Assembly: GCA_035236585.1 (NCBI GenBank)
Contig: CP141127.1
Coordinates: 66,879,495-66,943,494 of the forward strand
Direction: 5' to 3'
Source of the DNA: Warburgia ugandensis
Lineage: Eukaryota > Streptophyta > Magnoliopsida > Canellales > Canellaceae
Length of the DNA stretch: 64,000 nucleotides
Position numbers and translations under genes: made by a program. Of this stretch, positions 49,890 to 61,692 are shown one piece after another. The notes beneath the pieces are model-generated. The model did no database searches. It was given only the letters and a program-made list of their open reading frames with translations, and was not told the origin of the DNA. Position 1 is the first letter of the stretch. Every line of letters begins with the position of its first letter.

Positions 49890-52590
49890 TGTAATGCCCG
49901 AGCAATTTACGCTATTGAATTGGACATTCTATAGGAAATGAACTGTGTTAAATGTTTTATTTTATTTAAAATAGTAAATAAAGGAATTTTTAAGAAAACT
50001 TAGTACCATTATATTCTACTCGAAAAATGGAATCCAACGCCTCAAAGAACGCCGAAAACAGAGTTCGCATGAAGAAGTTATGGCCGTTTAAAGATTAGGG
50101 GCATTTTTGTAATTTAAATTAAAAACGAAAAAGACAGAAAATGCAGGGGCTGTTTTGATAACGGCACCCCGTCTTCTTCTTCCTCTAGATTTCTCTAGAA
50201 AACCTAGTTTCCAGAGGTTTCTACCACCGCCATTGGCAGCACTGCCATAGCAAGGCTATAAAAAGCCCCTATTCCCTCCTCTTCAAATCGAGATTTTTTC
50301 GGCTATTTGAGGCTGGGGTTTCCGGAAAAAAAATCGGGAAACCCCCACAATGGTTTTCCCTACACATTCTGGCCAGGCCTGAGTCGTCCCTACAGGACGG
50401 CCACTCCCATCTCTTCACCCCTTCTTCTTCTTCCTCTGATTGCAACGGAAGTTGGAGTTTTCCCCCTTCTTCGTGGGTTTTGGCGACATGGGGCTTTTAG
50501 ATGGAAAAGAGGGAGCCGCACACCGGAAGAGGGCACCGTGTTGCGGCTGCCCAAGTAGGTTTTCTCCTCCTCTCTCTCCGTTTTACTTCCCCCAGGCCAG
50601 ATCCATGCTGGATCTGGTTTTTCTAGCCAGAGAACGTCCTAGCCGGTTCCATCCGGCTTTGTGCGAACAAGGCGTCCCAGGGATGCCATACTTCACGTGC
50701 GCCTGGGACAGGGTCCTTGAGACGGGTTCTAAGCATGCGAAAATGCGTACAGAGTCCCTGGTGCGGCCTTCGGGTGCGCGCACGATGTGGGGCACGGGTC
50801 CTACCTCGACAGGGACGCACGGGGTGCCTTAGGAGCTGAGACGCGCCATGCTATGCCAAAGACGTGTCCGCGCGATGCCATCCAGGATGCGCATCATAGT
50901 GCGTCACTTGGGCATGCATGTGCGCGTGCAAACAAGGTCCCTAGCACGGCCTTTGGCCGGCACGACGTGTAGGCATGGGTCCTGGTTCGACCAGGGCACG
51001 CACACGTCTTGGAAACCATGATGTGCAGACTTAATAAGACCATAAAATTAGGATCATAGGACCATTTATAGAGTCTAACCATTGAAAAGTAGATCCATAT
51101 CATAGGATCTAGCCTGAGAATGAATTAGGCAAGGACCCATGGACCCTAAAAGGCAGATCTACCGATCTAATTTCTAAATAGATCGAAATTGATAAGGACT
51201 CCTTGTTTATCCATTCATATCCAAGAGTTTATAAATGAGACCCAGGGTTGGGTTGAGTGATGAAGGACGCGACTCCAGGAGACTTCAAGGTAGGTGCTTT
51301 ATCGCTACTAGACTTTTAAAAGAGCCATGATTATTTTGAGACTGCATGTTTCAAGTATATGTATATGACTTGTTTAGCATGACTTATTTTATGACTTGTT
51401 TAGCATATAAATGAATTTAGCATGCATATGATAAATACATTATGCATAGACATGTTTTGCAAACGATTGCATAAATTGCATGATTTGTGGTTATTGAGTT
51501 TTGAAAAATTGCATGTCCTTGAGGGTTACCAAAAGACGCTGGAGTGCTCAAAAGACGTTGCTTAGGCAGTTGTGAGGGACCCAAAGAGGATAGGTTTTGA
51601 AAAAGAGGTTTTTTCTTGATTGATTGTATATGATTTAGGCTAGTAAGCTCGTGGGCGCTATGCTAAGAGGTCTGGGGTGGCCTCCCAGCCTCTACCACTA
51701 TTAGGTGGAAAGGGTACCATGCCAAAAAAAGGCATGTCCCTACGTCGACTGCATGTGGTACAGGGGGCTACCGTTAGTGTCACGGCACTGGGTCGATGTG
51801 TCATATGCCTCGTGGAGGCTATGACCGAGTATCCCTAGGTACCTGGGAACCACATGGCGAGGAGGTCTTGGGCATAGTGGGCCCTATGTTTTTAGAATTT
51901 ACTTGCATTGCATATGGCATGACATGAGGTTGGTTGACCATACCATATATCCATGAGTTGGATTCAGTTGAGCATCTTATGCATATCATTATGTTTATGA
52001 TATATATGATACTTTCGACTTGGATTATGTGATTCTTTAAGTTGTCAGTATTCCAATTCGACAATGGTTTTTAATATCAATATTGAACATGAGTGTTCAA
52101 ACATGCACATGTTTTAAAGAGCATATGATTTTAAACATAGCATGCATTGTAAAACTAGTAGTGATAGACTCCTACTGAGTATAGTGTATACTCACCCAAT
52201 CCTTAACATTTTTTCAGGACAGCTCCACACACAGAGTAGAAGACGCCTAAGGAAATGTTAGTGCTACGAGCAAGAAAAATCAAAAGGAGACAATTATACA
52301 TGTAAGTAAACACTCTACCCTTTGGACATGTATTTGTATTCATTTATAGTTGGGCTGTGATTTGTGACTGGATAGACCTGGGAAGATATTTATGATTTCT
52401 GAAATTTTCAAAAACTACTTTGGTTGTTGTGAAAGCAAATGACACTCGGGGTTTTCAAAATGAGTTTAAAACAAAAGATTTTTTGCTGCATTGCATTATT
52501 TTTATAAATTAGTTTTCAAATAGGGATGCATCCTGCCTTAGGAATTAGATATTGCATTTAAAAATGTATGGGAAAACCCGAGTCGTCACA
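49890..52590 (+). repeat. 5' LTR of family A
   Basis: TGTAATGCCCGAGC to AACCCGAGTCGTCACA. It contains GGCTATAAAAAGCC (50254-50267), a GC- and CpG-rich segment (about 50440-51010) and a candidate intron (51290-52217). Confidence 0.93.
50254..50267 (+). promoter_or_regulatory. LTR TATA box within an inverted repeat (family A)
   Basis: GGCTATAAAAAGCC: 4-base arms GGCT/AGCC around ATAAAA. The equivalent site in the 3' LTR (near 56551) has decayed to GGATATAACAGGCC. Confidence 0.6.
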
Positions 52591-52592
52591 GT

Positions 52593-52604
52593 TGGTATCA
52601 GAGC
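52593..52604 (+). other. primer-binding site for tRNA-iMet (family A)
   Basis: TGGTATCAGAGC, two bases inside the end of the 5' LTR. Confidence 0.95.
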
Positions 52605-55600
52605 TCAGTTTTATCCTTTCACAGCTAGGCCAGCATGTCCAAGGGTCATAGACAATTGAGAAAATTAAGAAGTAGTAGAAATAGAAATACTAGAGATGAC
52701 TAGCCTATTAATGCTCAAGGCATTTCACCATAAACAAATAGGTGAAAAAGGAGATGGGTCTAGCAAATACTTAGATATTGGCTGGCTTAAATCTTATTGT
52801 TGTGCAGTGGTGCAAATAGGGAAACTCATATATAAATTAGATTATGATGAGAATGATGAATAAAGATGTTAGTGAACTTGTTAGTAGATAGTTCTGACCT
52901 ATAATAGATTAATCTCACCAAAGATGAGAACATCGAAAAACTTAGATGGCTATCTTACCATCATAAAGAATATCAGAATATGAGTACACTATCACAAGGA
53001 TATGATATGAGTATGATAGAGGATGTAAAAGACAGACTTTGAGAAGATTTTGATGATAATCTAAGAGGGATGAGAATGTAAGATGATATTAGGAGATAAC
53101 TGTGACTCGTACTAGGTTACAAAGGTATGGATCCTGAAGGACTTAGCTCAATTTTGGATACCTTAATTGGAGTCTTATGAAGAGTGAAGTGCTATCGACT
53201 AATAACTACCTGAGTAATATGGAGCAAATTAGAAGATGTATACAAGTGACATATTATGTGATTAAGAGAAACATAACACGAATATGATAGGGAAATGAAT
53301 TCAACCGAGTTATCAAAAGATTTTGACGATAATATTAGGGATGATAGATCTGTGAATAATAGATTGATCCTAACATGAACTTATAACAGAAGTATAGCAT
53401 GACCAAAAGATCAATGACATTATTAAGACATTGTATGAATTTTCTTGAGGCTATAGGCCATTAAGGATTTCGATGATATTAGAAAACTTCAACATTTCTT
53501 GGAGGTATTAAATTTCTCCTGTCTGACAAGAAGATCGAGTATATGCAACAAAGCACATGAAGACATTGATCTAGGAAGACAAAAGTGAGGATTTTGAAGA
53601 AAAGAGAGAAAGAGATAGAGATGTAACTATAAGCATTCGATAAATATTGAATATTCGAAAGAAGAAGATCATGACTTTATGGAGATACATACAAATTTTT
53701 CATCTTGAATCCGATGGGAAGGTCAAACCAATCAAATTTGAAGGAATAATATTAGTTGAGTTGGCGATTTTATTATAAAAGAGTATAAAAGAGAGAAAGC
53801 ATATGGGGTTTAAGATTTTGAGTAGAGCATTGAATGAAAGGACATTATGCTGCATGAAAATTTCCGAAGAGGAATGGTGACCAACTAGAAATTAAATTCT
53901 ACAAATGGTTTGATGCCTATATCAATTATTGCAATTAGAATCTTATCGGATCCATTAGCTTATGAGGAACACCAATGGATATAGTCCATAAAAAGGAAAA
54001 TGTGGTGATATCCTACCTTGCCACTACATGAGTAAATAAAGTATATTGAAAAAGGAATTAAGCTAGACAGTAACTTGTCCATTTGTCGTTCTTCAGCAAG
54101 TAGAGTACCATCAAGGATCAAATTGAGGTCTTGCTATCATAGATTCGGAAGAGCAAATATCTTAAGACCATTATTTAGTCATTACCTTTAGAGTACTGTT
54201 GACTAAATAAAGGTATCCCACCCTATTTAATCAAATATGTTAGTAGTCGAAGTTATATACTCAGAGGGATATTATAAGTATTTGGACATGAGTTTTACCT
54301 GAAACAAGTACTTGTTAGACTAAGTCATTTGAGGGTATGAGGTCAGTTGATTAGGCCACATCATGGAGGAGCTACAAGTACAATGAATACAATAACAACT
54401 GAGACAGAAGCAAAAATAAGGAGCGATCTCCACCAATGAGACATATTTTTCCAAACCTGAATAGATACCATGACAAACCATAGAAATCACTGTGGGTCTG
54501 AAAGATGCTGCTGACTTGGATAAGCACTGATCGCTTTAGAGAGATCGTTGAGCTCATAACCTATACATCTGGACAAAGATCAACAGGTAATTGTATAAAT
54601 TCTCTTTCTATATGTCTACGAAAATGTTCCATGCTTACCTGAATGTTTTTCAGATTTGATGATTTAACAGCTTTAGCATAACTTGATGTAATAGCCATCG
54701 AACGAGAACTGCTATTATAAGCTAAGTATGAGGAGGCACTTGAAAGATAAAATTTGAGGAATTGAGAAAACCACCACTTATGATGATGATACCCCCTGAC
54801 AATTAAGACTGAATGGTTGACGATAACGCAGTAATAAAAGATTGAACAACATATTGATATAGGGAATGAAAGGAGAAAAGTTGAGGTGGCCAGCACATTA
54901 TAAGGTGAGATTTGATGTTACGTTGCCTTTAGAAAAAAAGTTAGTTGTTATGTGCATATGCCAAGTACGAAAAATAAATTGAAGGAATTTCCTAAGAACT
55001 AACCTTACTAGATCAAGTATAGAACATTTGGTCTAAAAGACTATGAAGCAAAGAAAGGATAAAGAAGATAATGACAAAGGATTCAATCATGACCTAGTAA
55101 GGGTACTCGGTTATAAATAAGAGACTTAATTAATGTGCATAGTGAGATAGGCCTCTAGATGAGAACATTTGACCATGATGATGAATTAACCATAAAACAT
55201 TTGACATGAGTTTGCATAAACTCTTCAGGGAGAAAAGCATTTGATGGCTTCAACATCTATGAAACTTGATGTATAGTTCAGATATCCTAATCATAATATG
55301 AGATCGTATTATTGATGGAGGATGATACTTGAATTGTTTCATGGTTTTATTTTGAATATAATATGGGTTGAGGATCCAAGTTATAGTAGAAAAGCGACAG
55401 ACAGTCAAAATTCGAAGTTAATCAAGGGATTAGTTGTAGAGCACATGATAGCATGTCAGTTATTGAAGTATCTTGGGGACAAATATAAAAGATAAGAAGC
55501 AAAGTTAGACACAATAGAAAGAATGTAACCTTTTTTTTGTTGGACTCTTACTAATGACATACAACCAACCATTAAAAGGAGATATGAATGATGAAGAGAT

Positions 55601-56188
55601 CACTAGATGGAAGACAAGAAGAAAAAGGGATTATCCTATGATATTCAAAATGAAATAGGAGGAATAAGATCATATGATCTCAAAGAAGTATGAAATAATT
55701 TATACGAGTAGGAGAGTATGGTCATCTAAGGAGACTATCCTATACATGATCAAAAGGAATATGAGCATCTAAGGATGGGTAATACAGATAGAAACCTGTA
55801 ATGATAAACTGTCACGCATGGGACTATGTATTAGAGTACGCAGCGGAAGCGACCCATATATAAGAAAACGGATGAGATATATTGACACGATATATATGTG
55901 TAAGGCCTTACGGAAGGAATTATAATGAGGATAAATTGAGAACATGCATAGGATTGGTTACAAGATAGTATGATTAGTATTTTAAGGACAACATTACTCC
56001 AAGTATTAACCCTATTAGAGTATTGGATAATGGAATAATGGATTCGTTGACAACAGAAGCATGGGAATGAAGCAAAGGAATATTCTTAGTTCGAGTTTTA
56101 AGGGAGTCCTTAGAAAGAATATGTCTTGTCAAGAAGACAGCTGACTTGAAGGTAAGGATTTGTGGAATTTCGAGGACGAAATTCTTTT
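52605..56188 (+). pseudogene. decayed interior of family A, with reverse-transcriptase trace
   Basis: No frame longer than about 111 codons remains. Near 54088-54246 the translation gives FSK, then IKLRSCYH, then F.VL and LTK...PTLFNQ in shifting frames. This is the order of the RT segment that in intact Ty3/gypsy elements carries the first catalytic Asp (IDLRSGYH) and the PFGLTNAPATF region. Here the Asp is Lys. gag, protease and integrase could not be placed. Composition is A-rich. Confidence 0.55.
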
Positions 56189-56201
56189 AAGGGGGTAATA
56201 A

Positions 56202-58895
56202 TGTAATGCCCGAGCAATTTACGCTATTGAATTGGACATTCTATAGGAAATGAAATGTGTTAAATGTTTTACTTTATTTAAAATAGTAAAGAAGGAATTT
56301 GTAAGAAAACTTGGTACCATTAGATTCTACTCGAAAAATGGAATCCAACGCCTCAAAGAACGCTGAAAATGGAGTTCGTATGAAGAAGTTGCGGTCGTTT
56401 AAAGATTAGGGACATTTCTGTAATTTAAATTAAAAACGAAAAAGACAGAAAACACAGGGGGCCGTTTTGATAACAGCACCCCATCTTCTTCTTCCTCTAG
56501 ATTTCTCCAGAGGTTTCTGTCACCGCCATTGGCAGCACATCCATAGCAAGGATATAACAGGCCCCTATTCCCTCTTCGAATCGAGATTTTTCTAGCTATT
56601 TGAGGCTGGGGTTTCCAACAAAAAAATTGGAAAACCCCCACAACAGTTTTCCCTGCACATTCTGGCCAGGCCTGAGTCATCCCTACAGGCCAACCACTCC
56701 CATCTCTTCACCGCATCTTCTTCCTCCTCTGACCACAACGGAAGTTGGGGTTTTCCCCCTTCTTCGTGGGTTCTGGCGACATGGGGCTTTTAGACGGAAA
56801 AGAGGGAGCCGCACACCGGAAGAGGGCATTGTGTTGTGGCCGCCCAGGCAGGTTTTCTCCTCCTCTCTCTCCGTTTTACTTCCCCTAGGCCAGATCTATG
56901 CCGGATCTGGTTTTTCCCAGCCGAATTTCCTAGTCGGAGAACGTCCTAGCCGGTTCCATCCGGCTTTGTGTGAATAAGGCATCCCAAGGATGCCATGCTT
57001 CACGTGCACCTGGGACAGGGTCCTTGAGACGGGTTCCAGGCATGCGACAGTGTGTACACGGTCCATGGTGCGGCCTTCGGGTGCGCACGCGACGTGGGGC
57101 ACGGGTCCTACCTCGACAGGGATGCACGGGGTGCCCTGGGAGCTGAGACGTGGCATGCTACGCCAAAGATGCGTCCGCGCAATGCCATCCAGGATGCGAG
57201 TCATACCGTGTCGCTTGGGCATGCATGTACGCATGCAAATGCGGCCCCTGGCATGGCCTTTGGGCGCGCACGACGTGCAGGCATGGGTCTTGGTTCGACT
57301 AGGGCGCGCACACGTCTTGGAAACCATGATGTGCGAACCTAATAAGACTATAAAATTAGGATCATAGGACCATTTATAGAGTCTAACCATTGAAAAGTAG
57401 ATCCATATCATATGATCTAGCCTGACAATGAATTAGGCAAGGACCCATGGACCCTAAAAGGAAGATCTAGCGATCTAATTTCTAAATAGATCGAAATTGA
57501 TAAGGACTCCTTGTTATCCATTCATATCCAGGAGTTTATAAATGAGACTCAGGGTCGGGTTGAGTGATGAAGGATGCGACTCTAGGAGACTTCGAGGTAG
57601 GTGCTCTATCGCTACTAGACTTTTAAAAAGAGCCCATGATTGTTTTGAGAATGCATGTTTAAGTATAAATTATATGACTTGTTTAGCATGACTTAATTTT
57701 ATAAATGAATTCAGCATGCATATGATAAATACATTATGCATAGACATGTTTTGCAAATGATTGCATAAATTGCATGATTTGTGGTTATTGAGTTTTGAAA
57801 AATTACATGTCCTTGAGGGTCACCAAAAGACGCTGGGTAGGTAGTTGTGAGGGCCAGGCAGTTGTGAGGGCCAGGCAGTTGTGAGGGACCCAAAGAGGAT
57901 AGGTTTTGAAAAAGAGGTTTTTTCTTGATTGATTGTATATGATTTGGGCTAGTAAGCTTGTGGGTGCTATGCCGAGAGGTCTGGGGTGGCCTCCCAGCCT
58001 CTACCACTATTAGGTGGAAAGGGTACCACGCCAAAAAAAGGCGTGTCCCTACATCCACTGCATGTGGTACAGGGGGCTACCACTGGTGTCACGGCACTGG
58101 GTTGATGTATCATATGCCCCATGGAGGCTATGACCGAGTGTCCCCAGGTACCTAGGGACCACACGGTGAGGAGGTTGTGGGCATAGTGGGCCCTATGTTT
58201 TGAGGATTTACTTGCATTGCATATGGCATGAGACGAGGTTGGTCGACCATACCATACATCCATGAGTTGGATTCAGTTGAGCGTCTTATGCATATCATAA
58301 TATTTATGATATATATGATACTTTCGACTTGGATTATGCAATTTAAGTCATCAGTATTCCAATTCGACAATGGTTTTTAATATCGATATTGAACATGCGT
58401 GTTCAAACATGCACATGTTTTAAAGAGCATATGATTTTAAACATAACATGCATTGTAAAACTAGTAGTGATAAACTCCTACTGAGTATAGTGTATACTCA
58501 CCCTATCCTTAACATTTTTCAGGATAGCTCCACACACAGAGTAGAAGACGCCTCATGAAATGTTAGTGCTACGAGCAAGAAAAATCAAAAGGAGACAATT
58601 ATACATGTAAGCAAACACTCTACCCTTTGGACATGTATTTGTATTTATCTATAGTTGGGCTGTGAGCTGTGACTGGATAGACCTGGGAAGATATTTATGA
58701 TTTCTAAAATTTTCAAAAACTACTTTGTTTGTTGTGAAAGCAAATGACACTCGGGGTTTTCAAAATGAGTTTAAAACAAAAGATTTTTTGCTACATTGCA
58801 TTATTTTTATAAATTGGTTTTCAAATAGGGATGCATCTCGCCTTAGGAATTATATATTGCATTTAAAAATGCATGGGAAAACCCGGGTTGTCATA
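56202..58895 (+). repeat. 3' LTR of family A
   Basis: Aligned end to end with the 5' LTR. Differences include an ending TCATA instead of TCACA, a decayed TATA box, and a 17-base unit present three times at 57839-57890 where the 5' LTR has one. Confidence 0.93.
57839..57890 (+). repeat. 17-bp tandem triplication unique to one LTR
   Basis: AGGTAGTTGTGAGGGCC, AGGCAGTTGTGAGGGCC and AGGCAGTTGTGAGGGACC in a row. The 5' LTR has a single AGGCAGTTGTGAGGGACC near 51565. Confidence 0.9.
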
Positions 58896-59283
58896 GGGTT
58901 GCCTCCCTGGGAGTGCTAAGATTTACATCTTTAGCTAAATGCAATGATGACTGCAAGGATGATGATATGCAAGGTTCCCTATAAGATTGCAGGGCAAGTC
59001 AGGATAATATGATGCTCTAATAGTGTCTCTTCAATCTTAGAGTTAGATAGCTATAGAAAAGGTTTAGTGTCTAATCATTTACTTTTTGGATCTCACCATC
59101 CTTCTAAATTTTGATGGCCCCATGAGGATATACTATGCATACTATGCAAGGTTCAGTCCATCAAGATTTGAGTTTGCATGGAAAGAGATGCAATTGTGAA
59201 TTATACAACAAGGCCTTTTGTCCATGTGTGAAGGATTTCCTAAAGATTTGGTGATCGTGGTTAACTTTCACTCGGTCTTTGTA

Positions 59284-59502
59284 TCATCGTGCAAAATCAT
59301 ATGCATCCTTTCTCAATTCATCCAATTCATTGAGTTGGATTTTTTGATGGGTCCCATTAGCTTCTAATTCAAAGTTGAGCTTTTTTATAGCCCAATATGC
59401 CTTATGTTCTAATTCTACTAGTAAGTGGCAGGCTTTTCTGTAGACCAGGTAGTAGGGTGACATGACTATTGGGGTTTTATAGGCAATGTGATGGACCACC
59501 AA
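59284..59502 (-). pseudogene. Athila integrase C-terminal segment
   Basis: A 72-codon frame carries HIAYKTPIVMSPYYLVYRKA, CHLLVELEHKAYWAIKKLNF and LNELDELRKDAYDFA. It lies after the catalytic core in Athila integrases, where the strand-transfer complex binds DNA. Confidence 0.85.
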
Positions 59503-61136
59503 TAAAGCATCATTGTGTCTCAGTGACCAATCTTCCTACTTGGATTGACTGTCTTCTCTAAGATACACTCAACTTTTATATTGGATACCTCTACTTGCCC
59601 ATTGGTCTAAGGGTTCCATGGGGTAGCTATCCTATGGTTAGCACCATACTTTTTCATTAAATTGTCAAACATGTTATTATAAAAGTGTTTCACCCCATCA
59701 TTAACTATGGCTCGCAAAGTACCAATCCTTGCAAAAATATTTTCCTTTAAATTTTTTATCACTACCCTATAGTCATTGGTTTTGTAGGGTATAACCTCTA
59801 GCTACTTGGACATGTAGTCCACTCCCAGTTGGATGTATACATTCCTAAAAGAATTAGAAAAGGGTCTCATAAAATCTATGTCATAAACATTGAATGGCTC
59901 TGCAACAAAGATTGAGTTTGAGGGCATCATGTGTCTCCTTCGTAGACTTCCTAACCATTAGCACCTCACACATGTTGTGTAGTAAGAATGAGAATCATTA
60001 AAAAGGTGGGCCAATAAAAACCACACTGCAAAATTTTTGCAGCCGTTTTTCTACAACTAAATGACCCCCACATGCATGATATGATAGAAGGGGATGATCT
60101 TACTATGCTCACTATCATGTACGCATTGCCTTATTGTCCCAGGTAAGGTATTTAACTTAGGTATAAAATATCTTCTTATCTTGTTTGGTCCAATGATTGG
60201 GCATTTGTCTTGTAATAAGATAGTTCATTATGTCTCCATACCAAGGTAACATGGAAATGTGAATTAATTGTTCAACCAAAAAGGATTCAATTATAGGCAC
60301 ATTATTACTATTGTGCTTCACCATTAATTTGGATAAGTGGTTTGCTAAGACATTTTTTGAAACTTTCTTGTCTTGAATTTTGAAGTCAAATTCCTATAGC
60401 AGGAGTATCCAACTGATCAACCTAGGTTTTGCATCCATTTCTGAAAGGATATACTTTAGAGTTGCATGATCTGAGTACATTATGATTTTAGATCCTCATA
60501 AGTAAGATCTAAACTTATCCCAACCAAACATTATAGTCAACAACTCTTTTTCTATGGTTGAATAGTTGAGTTTGGTATCATTCATTATTTTACTAACATA
60601 ATATATCATGTGGGAAATTTTATCAATGTGCTGCCCCAAAACAGTTCTAATTGCATAATCCATCGCATCACACATTATCTCAAATGGTGTGCTCCAATCA
60701 GGTGGTCAAATAATGGGTGTAGAGGTCAACTCAGCTTTTACCCGCTCATTTCCTGCAGTCTTCATCAATATCAAAGGTAGCTTCCTTTGTTGCTAAATTA
60801 CAAAGGGGATTGGCAATTTTGCAAAAGTCCTTGAAGAATTTTCTTTAGAAGCCATCATGTCCTAGAAAAGAGTAGATTTCTTTTCCCATCCTTGGTGGAG
60901 GAAGGTTGGCTATTAAATATACCATAGCCTTATCTACCTCAATCCCATTTTGTGATATAATGTGGCCTAAAACTATACCACTTTGTACCATAAAATGGCA
61001 CTTTTTCCAATTCAACACTAGATTCTTCTCCTAATACCTTGCAATAACTAACTTCAAATAGTGCATGCACTCAACAAAAGAAGACCCAAATACCAAGAAG
61101 TCATCCATGAACACCTCTAGAAACCTTTCTACCTTA

Positions 61137-61562
61137 TCAGAAGACCCAAAAGAAGACCCAAATACCCGAAGGCATACATCGGTAAACAAAGGATCCAAAA
61201 GGACAGGTGAAGGTAGTCTTCTCTTGATCCTTGAGTGTTATTGGAATTTGGTTATAACTGGAATATCCATCTATAAAACAATAATAACTTTGGCCAGCCA
61301 ACCTCTCAAGCATTTGGCCAATAAAAGGTAGAGGAAAGTGGTTTTTCCTCATGGCCACATTAAATTTTCCATAATGGTTGCAGACTCTCCACCCATTGGT
61401 CATGCGGGTGGGTATTAACACATTCTCTTCATTCTTAATTACTGTGACCCCAGATTTCTTGGCTACAACTTGAACAGTGCCGATCCAAGTGCTATTAGAG
61501 ATGGGGTATATGATGCCAACATTTAAAAGCTTAAGGACTTCATCTCTGACCATGTCCTTCAT
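61137..61562 (-). pseudogene. Athila reverse-transcriptase segment
   Basis: A 141-codon frame covers RT motifs from VRDEVLKLLNVGIIYPISN to SFVYRCMPSG. It then runs into an anomalous WVFFWVF tail made by a local repeat, instead of the expected motif with CNAPATFQ. Confidence 0.88.
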
Positions 61563-61692
61563 GTGGTGATTGAATCATCTTTGAGTTTCCCTAGAGAGTT
61601 TAGCATTTTCTTCCTTGTGTATCCTGTGCATACACATGGCTGAACTAATCCCTTTTATGTCTATTATGGTCCACCCCAGAGCAGTCATATGT

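Larger units (their letters stand above)
49890..58895 (+). mobile_element. complete long-LTR Ty3/gypsy element (family A), nested in the Athila relic
   Basis: LTRs of about 2.7 kb (49890-52590 and 56202-58895) enclose a 3.6-kb interior. A perfect 5-bp target duplication GGGTT lies at 49885-49889 and 58896-58900. The primer site TGGTATCAGAGC lies at 52593-52604, and a polypurine tract AAGGGGGTAATAA just before the right LTR. The interior is heavily decayed. Only a reverse-transcriptase trace near 54088-54246 and the phrase TTTCGAGGACGAAATTC at the 3' end place it near the Tekay/Del chromoviruses. The target duplication is exact, so the integration structure is intact even though the coding region is not. 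Confidence 0.93.
58901..61692 (-). pseudogene. Athila-type Ty3/gypsy pol: reverse transcriptase, RNase H, integrase
   Basis: Reading leftward on the minus strand, the entry segment GWTIIDIKGISSAMCMHRIH (about 61660-61600) leads into reverse transcriptase with NGWRVCNHYGKFN, HFPLPFIGQMLERLAG and YYCFIDGYSSYNQI. The catalytic-pair segment VFMDDFLVF lies near 61100, then NLVLNWKKCHFMVQ. Traces of RNase H (about 60750-60350) follow. The integrase C-terminus at 59502-59284 has YKTPIVMSPYYLVYRKACHL and ELEHKAYWAIKKLNFELEAN. Stops and shifts interrupt all parts. The region around the PFGL-type motif is deleted and replaced by a duplicated filler (61137-61180). The right end is cut by a family B LTR; the left end by the family A element. 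Confidence 0.88.

Noticed and set aside
50307..50972. Open frames of 83-130 codons in the family A 5' LTR, mirrored at 56600-57411
   Set aside because: GC-rich leader segment. Frames are not conserved between the two LTRs beyond nucleotide similarity, and no domain was recognised.
58901..61692. Possible endogenous pararetrovirus
   Set aside because: An integrase of Athila type follows the RNase H, and the wording throughout matches Athila pol. Pararetroviruses lack integrase.
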